A DNA stretch of 64,000 bases from positions 1,144,838-1,208,837 of the forward strand of contig CM059580.1 of the NCBI GenBank assembly GCA_030386875.1, read 5' to 3'. Of the stretch, positions 54,428 through 64,000 are shown piece after piece; position 1 is the stretch's first letter; every line of letters starts with the position of its first letter. Both the position numbers and the translations under genes were made by a program. Origin of the DNA: Morinoia aosen. Taxonomy: Eukaryota > Arthropoda > Malacostraca > Amphipoda > Talitridae. The notes below the pieces were generated by a model. It was not told the DNA's origin, made no database searches, and saw only the letters and a list, made by a program, of their open reading frames with translations.

Positions 54428-56783
54428 TTAAACAATTTAAACAATTTAAACAAACAATTTATTTACCACAGGAGATACAGAGGTAGAATGTTTCTTAAGT
54501 CTAATACAATGGTCAGAGTTGAGTATACGAGTAGCTACCTGTGGGCCCGAATAAGTTCAGCGACTTCTAGGGCATCCTACCATTACATTATTCTAGGACG
54601 TACAATAATGTTTAACCTAATTCACCTAGCCTAGTTTCGCATTAGACTGATCAACAGGATAATGAACTCGATATTGATGTTTAATTTTACAATATAGGTC
54701 ATATGGACAATATTTAACAGTATATTCGATAACGATTTGGGAGCAGACTGAAAATCGGCGATATTACTCATGGCAAATTGCATTATTAGGACCAGACATG
54801 TAGGAGGCAGGATTTGACTTGGTGATCTTACACGACTAGTATTCTGATAAGAAGTGAGACTCAAGATTTCTTTTAAATACCTTGTAAGAATTACTTTCAC
54901 GGATCTCCGCAGGTATTGAGTTCCAGGTTTTAGTTCCAACGAATAGTATACTATGTTGCGAGCGGGCCTTTGAATAATAAGGAAGCATGAATTTACTTTT
55001 ATTTCGTGTTAAATGGTCGTGATGACCAGTTTGCGCAGTTAATAACTGTTGAAGGCTATTGTCGCCATCATTAGCTAATGTTTTGTAGATGAAATTGCAG
55101 ATGGAGATTTTGTAGAGATCCGAGAGTTTAAGTATTTGTAAATTTTTGAATGAATCATTTGTGTGAGCATTATATTCTAGGTTCTTTACCGCTCTGATGG
55201 CTCTTTTTTGCAGAGTAAAAATTATATTAGTTTTATTTTTATCAGTTCCATGCCATGCTTCTATTCCGTATTGCAGGTATGGTGAAATGAGCGTTCGATA
55301 AAGCATTAGTAAGGCTGTTTCGGGCAGGAAATTTTTAACTTTATTCAGGATTCCGATGGATTTTGATAATTTAGAACTAATATGAGTGATGTGCTCTTTG
55401 AAGGTCAGATGTTTATCTATTATGATGCCCAGAAATTTACATGAGTTGGTTTCTTTGATTTCACCTTCGCCAATTTTAATGGATGGTAGAGATATATTTT
55501 TCTTGTATGAGAACGTAATATAATTTGTTTTATCGATATTGAGGCTTATTTTATTAGCTTTAAGCCACAGTGAAACCTTATGGAGTTCATTATTTATACT
55601 CTCCGCAATCGTAGTGGGATTTTCGTTCGGAAGGACCGCAGAAAGCGTACTGTCATCGGCAAAAAGTATGAATTTAAAAAATGATGTAGATTTAATAATA
55701 TCATTGATAAAAATCAGAAAAAGGAGAGGCCCAAGAACAGATCCTTGTGGAACTCCATGGCTAATTTTTTGTGGGTCCGATTTTGCGTCGTCAATGACAA
55801 CGTATTGCTTCCGATTTGTTAGGTATGATCTGAACCAATCATGGGCAACCCCACGAATGCCATAACAATGAAGTTTCGAGAGTAATATGTTATGGTCCAC
55901 ACAATCGAATGCCTTTCGAAAGTCAAGAAATACAGAGAAGACAGTCTTTCCGTTATCTATATTAGAATAAAGGAATTGTAAATGATTTAATATTGCCTGT
56001 GTTGTTGATTTTTTACAGCGAAAGCCGTATTGTTTATCATAGAGAAATGATTTTTGTTCAAAATAAGAGTACACTTTTTTATACACAATTTTCTCGAATA
56101 CCTTGCTAATAATTGGTAACATGGAGATAGGTCGATAATTGTTTACACAGGTTTTTTCACCATTTTTAAAGATAGGGGTTATTCTAGCAACTTTGAGGGA
56201 GTTCGGGAAAGTGCCTAGTAAGAGAGACTGGTTAATAATATTGGATATCAGCGGGGCCACAATATCAGCAATTATTTTAAGTATTTTAGTTGGAAACGTT
56301 TGTAACCCACTCGATTTATTTTTCATGTTGTTTATGCACGCAATTACATCGGAGGAGTTTGTAGGCGTAAAGAAAAAGGAGTTGTGTTCTCGAATATGAT
56401 CCATAAATTCCAGGTGATCAGTAGGTTCACTTGGAATACCATTGGCTATAGTTTTCCCTACGTTTACAAAGAAGTTGTTGAAGAGATTAGCAATTTCATT
56501 CTTCTCATGGTATTTTACATTATCTTGAGTGATATAACCAATTTTCTTTTTTTCGGCGTTATTCGGTTTATAACAAGAGTTAAGGAGGCGCCAAGTCTTT
56601 TTAACGTCAGCTTTGAATTGAGTAAACTTGAGGGTAAAGTAGCTCTTTTTTGATGTTCTTATCTGGTTTGTCACATAGTTTCTGAATCGGTTATATGTTT
56701 CTCTAGATATTCGCCCTTCGCAAAGGAGGGCTAGGTACGCTTGGCGTTTCTTTATATTTATCACGATGTCTCTAGTAATCCAG
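54428..56783 (-). mobile_element. 5'-truncated copy of the LINE
   Basis: Minus-strand copy of the intact LINE from its residue-350 region (ITRDIVINIKK) through the stop (54836) and 3' UTR to the AAACAATTT tail at 54428. Only a handful of residue differences (for example N/S, Y/D, V/I and V/A changes) in about 640 residues. Homology ends abruptly at 56783. The initial MINPEYIW of the ORF (56803) comes from flanking DNA. Lacks the endonuclease, retains the whole RT including FADD. Confidence 0.95.
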
Positions 56784-57956
56784 ATATATTCTGGATTTAT
56801 CACGAGATATATTCCTGTCTTGAGTAGAGAATTGTGGCCATCATCTTTCTCTCACTAAGTTGGAGGAAATTCAGAGACTTTCCGGTTATGTGACATTCCG
56901 TCTTGAAGGCGAGCGTTACTTACCCTAATCATAAAGTATACGATAAGTTCGTTTTCAATGCGAAGGATAACGTAAATCATCCATTAGGCTAGACCATGTG
57001 AATTCCTATAACTCCCCACTTATTTCAGAAATTATAAAGCACTATAAATATTTATTCTATTACTCTATGAACTTGAAAATTATTCTCAGTAATTCGAGTT
57101 TGCTGAACACCACCAATGAAAGTTAATTTCCTTATAGCGCGGAACAACCGGCATCCTTGAAGACGATGCCTACGTCGCGACCTTGACATTCGCAACACGC
57201 ACTGTCAATCACGGTGTTCCTACCGGATTCAATTCATGTGTTCCTACCGGATTTGTATGCGGCCCATCAACCACACATGTTCACGAGGCCGTTCACCGAA
57301 ACCCTCCATTATGAGAACAATACGAGTTCTGGCTCGGTTTTCGATAGCTGTAAGAAAGTTGCGTGATCTGTATTTTGAGATGAAACCCCAAATAGAGCCA
57401 AATCTTTCTACAAAATTCCTCACTTGAACTTACGATCTTTCTTAGCATGGAAGCTGAATAATGTTAAAATTCCTATCATTTTACTAGAATTATAAATAAT
57501 AAGCTAACTAGTTTTGGGCGAAAAGCTAATTGCTGTCAATATTTCAGCTGATTATATACAATTTAGCATTCCTTCAGATGAAGTATGTGTTAATATGGGC
57601 TTATTCCTAGGTAGATGAATTAAAAAGTAGAAAGCATAAAATATCTTTAGAGAAAATGATAAATTGTTGAATGGTTGACAACAAAATTTTTTCAAATAAA
57701 ACTAAATTTATATGTTATGTATTGTACAATTGAAATCAACAGTGGTGCAATTCTAGACTTTACTACCTATAGGAAGGATTATTAGGCTAAGGTTGAGTTT
57801 CCAAGCAGGAGGCTAGATATGCTTTCCTTCTATAAAAATAGGATAAGATTTTCATTGTGGTTTTGGTTCACTGCTGACATTTTTTAGCACTTTTTAATTT
57901 TTTCTTTAGGTTTTGTCAGTCGTGTTGTTTCTATGTAAATGAAATCCTGTGTTAAA
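56784..57956. other. Unassigned
   Basis: No gene or repeat recognised. Confidence 0.45.
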
Positions 57957-58653
57957 ATGTTTGGTCAATATTGAATTTAATGTTGTCAACAAATTTCATA
58001 ATTTTGTAGGTATAGATGGGTAATATAGTCGATTATAAGACATTTTACAAGAATGACATTCTGCCCGGCCATGCATTATTTTTGAATTATTCAACTTTGA
58101 AGCTGGCTTGTGCGCACCATGGAAGCACGCGGGGCTAGCGTAATTTAATTAATAACGGAAGCTAACCCCCTATTTCAAACGTAAAGAGGTTTGGTCGTTA
58201 GGGGTAGGCACAGTTCTTTTAGTGAAAATTATAAATAAAGGTTTCGAGTGACGTTTGTTTACATCGACGCCAAGGTGGCTGCCGCCATGGCGCCAACCGG
58301 CTGAAGATGGCGGCAGCCATCTTAGAGTCGATGTAAACAAACGTCACTAGAAAACTTTATTTATAATTTTCACTAAAAAAACTGTGGCTACCCCTCACGA
58401 CCCAACCTCTTTACGTTTGTAATAGGGATTAGCTTCCATTTTCATTGCTAAAACAATGACTGTTTTTGCGTTAGAAGGGCCATTTAGGAGCGCCGTTCGT
58501 ATAACTTCAAACTTAAATAACTCGAAAACTAAGCATTTCCGGACACATAGTCATTCGTGTAAAACGTCTTAAAATTGACTATATTACCCATCTATACCTA
58601 CGAAATTATGAAATTCGTTGACAACATTAAATTCAATATTGACCAAATGTTTT
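57957..58653. mobile_element. Foldback / long-inverted-repeat element, about 700 bp
   Basis: Outer arms TTTGGTCAATATTGAATTTA and its complement; middle arms TAGGTATAGATGGGTAATAT; inner arms GTGACGTTTGTTTACATCGA and complement around a centre near 58288. Arms diverge by points and indels. No ORF. Target duplication unclear. Confidence 0.85.
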
Positions 58654-59331
58654 GTGTATAGATTTTACTTTTTATTTTAGTCCCTGCTAGATGATTCATT
58701 GTTTTTCCTCTGTGATTATATCTTTCCATAAAAATGGAGCCATACCACCTGTCAGGGTTGGATACCCAGTTGTATGTCTTACAGGTAGGCTATAGCTGAA
58801 AGTAAAATCCATTGCTCATTTATAATAAATAATTTTAATAGTAATTTTTGGTATTATATTATGGGGCTATAGGGTAAAGTTCGAAAGTTCGTCCGATTTA
58901 AACGGTTCAAACTTCAAACCCTCTCAAACGGTTCTCAAGATCGCTATTGCTGCAGCAAATATCGTCAAAAAAGCGCAAATGCATTGGGTTCATCGTGCTT
59001 TGCTCTAAAAAGGATCTTTCAAATCTTGATGTGAAAAAACAACTTGCTTTGTGAACACTTTCTCCAACTGAAATTTTCGAAAGTTCGTACCAAATTCGAA
59101 ATGAATTCAAAATTTCGACCACGTTTCGAATCTCATTACAAAAGTTCGGACATCCTCTAAAATGAAATTTATATTTTTGTTTAGCGCTAAAGTTACCTGT
59201 GAGCGTTCGAATTTTATGTAATATAATAGCGTGTTCATTTTTAATGGATTTGATACGTACGTTTTGATACCGGCAGGCCGCAGCCGAGACGGTTCAAGAA
59301 ACGGTTTGTGAAAAGTACAGAAATTTCTTGA

Positions 59332-59909
59332 GTCCTACTTTAAACTTTAACTAGTCCACCACTCGTAACTTTTTAAAAAATGCACCTATTGACTTCAAAT
59401 TACTCTCAAACAAAAGAACAAAACATTTTCTACAAAGGTGTTATAAACACGTTCAAAAAATTTTCCTGAAAAGCACAGAAATTCTTCGATAAAAATGTTT
59501 GATTCGCCTGCCATCGCGAGCGCGAAAGAGTCAACTAAAGTCTTTCGACGGCACGTGAGTCGTACAGATTCATTGAGAAATTTCTGTACTTTTCAGAAAA
59601 CTTTCTTGGATGTGTTTATAACACCTTTGTAGAAAATGTTTTGCTCCTTCGTTTGAGAGTAATTTAAAGTTGATATGTGCATTCTTTCAAAAGTTGCAAA
59701 TGGTGGACTTAGGTCTTTCGATGGCGCGTGAGTCGTACAGGTTCATCGAAGAATTTCTGTACTTTTCAGAAACAATTTTGAATGTGTTTATAACACCTTT
59801 GCAGACAATGTTTTGTTCTTTCGTTTGAAAGTAATTTGAAGTCGATAGGTGCATTTTTTCAAAAGTTACGAGTGGTGGACTGAAGTTTAAAGTAGGACTG
59901 TCATAGTTC
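59332..59909. mobile_element. Nested inverted-repeat element
   Basis: Ends AGTCCTACTTTAAACTTTAA and AAGTTTAAAGTAGGACT; arms share CACTCGTAACTTTT and ATAAACACGTTC / GAATGTGTTTATAACACC. A middle segment (59570-59710) repeats the right arm in the same orientation, so three related blocks. Confidence 0.78.
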
Positions 59910-61276
59910 TACTATGGAAGATTCTCGTCGTGTTCAAATAACGTTAAGAAAGGGTCGTTTTGGCCAAGCAACCATCTTCTAAAAGACCCGACGTTGGATA
60001 ATATGTTCTCGAAAATAAGCACAGCATTTCTGAACTCTACAAACTACGCTTCGAGACAAGCTTCACCAACCGCCAAGCATCATTCGAATCAACCAGCGAA
60101 CCTCGCACCCCCCCTCTACGAGCATCCACCATTGGACTTTGTACTCTTTGCTCCGCGACCGACGCTTGTACCGAGGATCATTTCCAAACGCTTCCATTCT
60201 ACTCGTATATTTCAACTCCTTCCTTGTTGACTTAAGATCTTGTTCATTCTACATATATTACTTGTTTATTAATTGTAAAGCTTAATCCACTTTAATTATC
60301 TCGCAACACTTGCTATTTCCTATGATATTTTAACGTAAAGCTTCGTTACGAATGAACGTGTTCGTCCTCACTCGAGACGGCGTCGCACAGCCTCCCTCTG
60401 AGCAGTGTGCGCGAGCGGCATTAGAGCCTGCGCCATTAAGAGAGTAAGACGTGTGATTCTCTCGCCTGTCCTCGCGGACAGGTGGGAGTGGGCTCTTTGC
60501 CCAAGAGTTCCAATGGCTGTTAAAGTCGTGCATAGACTAACTGGGCGTTTCTCAAGACCGAGCTAAGTATACCCCTCAATGTGTCTATCCATACTCTCAC
60601 TCATGTCTTAGTAGCTTCATGTCTAGGCGTAGGATAGCATCGTTGGAAGTGTTTGACGACCTTTGCTTTTCAACTGAATAACCTAGCGTCGAGGCTCCAC
60701 CCCTTATATAATGTTCTTGTCAGACTTCTCAATATATTAATGATATATGTTGCGTCTGTTAGTCACGTTAAAGGCTTCACCTGCTTATTTGATGTAATAA
60801 TGCGAATTCCAATAATTGTGTCACTTGATAGATCAGAACTAACGTAATCACCGAGATCTGATAATGTTATTGTCATTTAATTAACGGTAAATTCTTTAAT
60901 ACGCTGTATAGATTTAGAATACGATGTATGTATGTTGTGTGTTATTCAACTTCCGAATGTGTCATCCATTTGCTAATTGAAAGACGTCATCATCATAACA
61001 TTAAATTACGTTGCAACCATCTCGTCATTCACCTAATAAGGCCCTATTTGATTGACAACAAAACTACCATTAATAGTAAAAGACATTGAAAAGTCTCAGT
61101 ATATATGATCTTTATTGATGACAAAATAAAATAATGGAGACCTTCTGTCTCGACCTTAAAAAAATGAAAGCAAAGAGAAAATGACGAAAAATAATGCAAA
61201 GAGAAAAGAATTGCCTCCTGAAAATTGGCCAACGAACAATGCGGCATCGATGAGAGGAAATAGGAATATAACAGGA
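59910..61276. other. Interior of the pogo-type element, unassigned
   Basis: 60340-60520 is GC-rich with a 67-residue minus frame I do not recognise. No transposase catalytic motifs seen. Confidence 0.4.
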
Positions 61277-61277
61277 C

Positions 61278-61484
61278 TCAAGAAATTTCTGCACTTTTCA
61301 CAAACCGTTTCTTGAACCGTCTGGGCTGCGGCCTGCCAGTGCCTTGCACACGCTCTTGAAGCGTTGTTTTTGGAACACCATATTTGTCACTTGCGTTGCG
61401 CATACTCAAACTTCCATTTTTTATCTCTGCTAATGCGTGAACGAGATCATCATTCCAGTAGTGGTGTTTTTTACGAGGAGCCAT
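61278..61484 (-). CDS. Pipsqueak-type HTH fragment (transposase N-terminus or derived gene)
   Basis: A 68-residue ORF: basic start, then WNDDLVHALAEIKNGSLSMR and a helix-turn-helix ending GVPKTTLQERVQG, then a basic tail (RRFKKRF). This is the HTH_psq pattern of pogo/Tigger-like transposases and of insect proteins derived from them; it would bind transposon ends. The family is usually 400 residues or more, so this is only the DNA-binding end. It lies inside terminal inverted repeats, supporting a transposon origin. Confidence 0.75.
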   Translation of the reverse strand: MAPRKKHHYWNDDLVHALAEIKNGSLSMRNASDKYGVPKTTLQERVQGTGRPQPRRFKKRFVKSAEIS

Positions 61485-62063
61485 AATTTAAGGTCAACAT
61501 TCGTCCCAATTCATAAACTATTAAATCAATACCTGAAAAGATATTAAGTATCATAAGCAATGAGGAGAAACTTGAAGAAAAAACGTTGTACGAACAAACG
61601 AATTCATAAAAATGATTTTTTCAAAACTCCGTACATGTGGACGAAGTAATAACACAAGCCGTTAAAAGATTCGAAATTTAGTACACCTCAGAAACAAACA
61701 AAGGGAGAAAAAAACTCGGTAAAATGACAGCATTACATCTTTCAACACTCACACAGGTACGACATCGCCTAACGCAACAACTTCGTCAACGGAAAAAATT
61801 TTAGTCGGCGATGCAAAATGGTAGTCAGTTAAGGTGTGACGACTTCATAAACAACTGAAACGCAGGACATTCACTTGGGCTGCCATTTTTGTTCAAACAG
61901 TGATATTTATTTGCGGTGTGTGGCAATTATACAATATTATAAACCAGCAGTTACCACGTGAACCACTTTTCGATGAACTTCAACTCCATATTAGCTTGTT
62001 AAAGTAAAATATACCTGGTGTGTACGGAATTTCGAAGTGGACGAATTTTCGGAACTTACCCTA

Positions 62064-62389
62064 CCTACTGTACTATTAAAATTTGTTTAATACTAGAACA
62101 ATTTATTCCCATGAATTTTGATTGATATTACAAATTTTGATGTCTTGAATTTTTTCCAACAGATATATGACAAGAATGAGCATTTCTTGAGTGATTTATA
62201 TAAAAAAATGGAGTTTCTGCTTATATCTGTTCCTAACAGCCTATCTTAGACATTGAATGCTTGAGTAGCTCATTAGTTTTATTGAAGAGTTTCCTTTTTT
62301 GTGAACTGAACTCTTTTGACTACTGCACTAAAATTAGGTGCAGAAAGAATCATCCAATCAACAGATTTGTACCATACAACTCACAGAAA
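62064..62389. other. Unassigned
   Basis: No feature recognised. Confidence 0.45.
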
Positions 62390-62404
62390 TAATTAGAAAT
62401 CACA

Positions 62405-62636
62405 ATGGAATACAGACTCAAGTTGTGCAGCTTGCTGTTCATGGTGACGTGCATGTGCTTGATGCAGACCAGCATCACAGAGACAACGTCTTCTCACATG
62501 GTTGCAGCTCTGCAGTCCACAAGTCTTGCATCAGAACCTGAGGGTGTCAGACATGGTGACCAAGTCTTACAAATCAGCGGATGGGATGCCAATTTATGGG
62601 GATCTCAGCCAAACGCAAGCAATGCTGCAGCTGTAC
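62405..62636 (+). CDS. Candidate first coding exon with signal peptide (unknown)
   Basis: ATG in good context (CACAATGG) opens a frame beginning MEYRLKLCSLLFMVTCMCLM, a plausible secretion signal, followed by a polar region (ETTSSHMVAAL..., GVRHGDQVLQISGWDANLWG). It stays open to a perfect donor, CTGTACT|GTAAGT at 62637. I do not recognise the product. Two other frames are partly open over the same bases, so the call is tentative. Confidence 0.4.
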
Positions 62637-62639
62637 TGT

Positions 62640-63335
62640 AAGTTTAAAGAGGAATTAGGATACTTTTGGGTTATCTGTCACCACTTGTTTAGGGGAAAAA
62701 GTGTTTTCAGGGCAAAAGTGAAAAATGTAATTGTTTAATGAATATTGAATTAATTTTCTGAAAAGTATATGTGGATTTTCCATCGGGAAAGTATCCTTGT
62801 TCTTTTATATTCATTTTTAATGAAATTTATCTACTTTCCATGTATGTATAATGAATTTCTGGGATCTTCTTATTTAGTTCTTGGGAGGTCATAGAGAGTC
62901 ATTTGACCTAAAATAAAAACAAAAAAAATTTTGATAATAAATTAATAGTAATTTGATAATGATTCAATTTAGCTAACCTAACTTGACCTAACCTTGACAT
63001 CAAAAGGAAACATAAACATAAACTAAAAGGAAACCCACAAGCACTGGAATTAGAAAGTTAGTTTTCTCACTGCTAGAATACCAACTTCATTTGCTGTCTC
63101 TTATTATTTCTGCTTTAAGTATAATAAATTTACATCTAAAGCATAATTTTTTATATTAAGAGAACATCTGAAATGTGAATGAAAATAACATTTTTTTTCC
63201 ATGTACAAGTTTCAACTGTTTTAAAAGAATAATTAGGGACCTCAGGCAGATGTCTTCATGATGATGCACAAGTTGACTTGATTGCACCTAAATTGCAACT
63301 AACAAGGCCCCTTCCAATGTAGTGTATTAATGCTC
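62640..63335. other. Unassigned AT-rich sequence
   Basis: Contains CTAACCTAACTTGACCTAACC near 62973; no gene seen. Confidence 0.45.
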
Positions 63336-63337
63336 TA

Positions 63338-63570
63338 CTTCATTTATTTCTATCCATTGAAATTTTGGTTGTTCAAAAAAAACAATAATTTATTGGCAAG
63401 TAGATTTTTGTATTCATTCTTTATGGAAAAAAGATTTTTAAAAAGCTATATGCATCATTTATTTCTATCCATTGAAATTTTGGCTGATCAAAAAAAACCT
63501 ATAATTTCTTGGCGAGTAGATTTTTGTATTCGTTCTTCATGGAAAAAAGTTTTTTAAATTGCTACATGCA
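63338..63570. repeat. Tandem duplication of a 116-bp block
   Basis: ATTTATTTCTATCCATTGAA ... ATGGAAAAAAG ... TGCAT occurs twice head to tail with scattered changes. Confidence 0.88.
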
Positions 63571-63595
63571 TGAATATTAGAGTTGAGAAACTTAC

Positions 63596-63720
63596 TTGAT
63601 GAACCATTGTGAATCCTTCATACAGAATTTTTTCATTTTTTTCTTGAACTCTGTGATGTCCAGAATAAGATAGAAGTGCATCATATGCTGCTTTAGTCAA
63701 TATAGATAGTGAATAGGATA
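63596..63720 (-). CDS. Candidate coding exon with GTAAGT donor (unknown)
   Basis: Minus-strand frame TKAAYDALLSYSGHHRVQEK continuing to GFTMVHQ and then donor CAA|GTAAGT at 63595. The upstream frame runs into a Ser/Asp-rich repeat. The acceptor is not clear. Unrecognised; weak. Confidence 0.33.
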
Positions 63721-63930
63721 GTGAATCATTATCTGATTGAGAATCTTTATCTAAATAAGAATCTTTATCTAAATAAGAATCATTATCTAAATAAGATAGT
63801 GAATCATTATTCAATAATATAGTGAATCATTATCTGAATAAGATAGTAAATCCTTATCGGAATAAGATAGTGAATCTTTTTTCAGTAAGATAGTGTATTG
63901 TTTTCTGGATAAGAAACATTATCTAAATAA
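63700..63930. repeat. 22-24 bp degenerate repeat
   Basis: Unit like GAATCATTATCTAAATAAGA with TAGT spacers. In the minus frame it reads DS(Y/L)LDKDS-like repeats. Confidence 0.8.
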
Positions 63931-64000
63931 GATAGTGAATCTTATCTTCAATAATGATATATGACCTGGGAGAAAATCTGACCTAATTTGCCTTTTGCTC

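Larger units (their letters stand above)
58872..62061 (-). mobile_element. Defective pogo-type DNA transposon with TA duplication
   Basis: Ends GGGTAAAGTTCGAAAGTTCG (left) and CGAATTTTCGGAACTTACCC (right) are imperfect inverted repeats, each next to TA. The interior keeps an N-terminal Pipsqueak-type helix-turn-helix ORF on the minus strand, an inverted copy of that ORF's end (59272-59332) and a nested inverted-repeat element. No DDE catalytic domain was recognised, so it is non-autonomous. Confidence 0.72.

Noticed and set aside
55539..56653. Plus-strand ORFs of 86-108 residues
   Set aside because: Antisense shadows of the truncated LINE; the same frames recur opposite the intact copy.

Overview
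This is a repeat-dense eukaryotic nuclear window, most likely from an arthropod and probably an insect. It contains a split gene with GT-AG introns, tRNA-derived SINEs (one tail is a CCTAA run, the complement of the insect telomere repeat), a copia-type element primed from the initiator-tRNA anticodon region, non-LTR elements, and Helitron, hAT-type and pogo-type DNA transposons. Species cannot be set from the sequence alone. No bacterial-style operons, CRISPR arrays or replication origins are present. Most open reading frames in the window are stop-free readings of tandem repeats.

Layout. 1-3416 (minus): a Ty1/copia element cut by the window edge, its gag split by a 527-bp retroposon that carries a 26-bp minisatellite. 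5181-16817 (minus): one host gene, an alpha-1,4-glycosyltransferase of the A4GALT / Gb3-synthase family. I assembled eight GC-rich exons from it, and all seven splice junctions agree in phase. Its introns are packed with minisatellites (26, 37, 61, 19 and 21 bp units), a young LTR element, hAT-type MITEs and retroposon tails, several lying within tens of bases of an exon. 17.7-23.1 kb: SINE and Helitron copies and large tandem arrays. 23.3-28.1 kb: a non-LTR retrotransposon with an intact 1000-residue endonuclease/reverse transcriptase ORF. A near-identical 5'-truncated copy lies at 54.43-56.78 kb. 28.2-28.5 kb: a pentamer array. 29.6-39.65 kb: an inverted pair of a roughly 2-kb repeat, between whose arms lie short Helitrons and a Helitron carrying about 34 units of a 61-bp repeat. 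40-54 kb: more Helitrons, MITEs, SINEs and arrays, and a perfect 152-bp palindrome of two tRNA-like sequences. 57.9-62.1 kb: a foldback element and a pogo-type transposon with a Pipsqueak-type helix-turn-helix ORF. Three weak candidate host exons lie at 52.5, 62.4 and 63.6 kb.

The most interesting signals are these. Intron 4 of the glycosyltransferase gene is built almost entirely of transposable elements, and a MITE terminal repeat serves as the pyrimidine tract of its splice acceptor. A Helitron family carries an expandable 61-bp satellite. A hAT-type MITE family carries paired TGACGTCA (CRE-like) sites and has hit the same hotspot twice. The tRNA-like palindrome is perfect over 76-bp arms. 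A minisatellite appears both inside a mobile insert and as a 2-kb intronic array.
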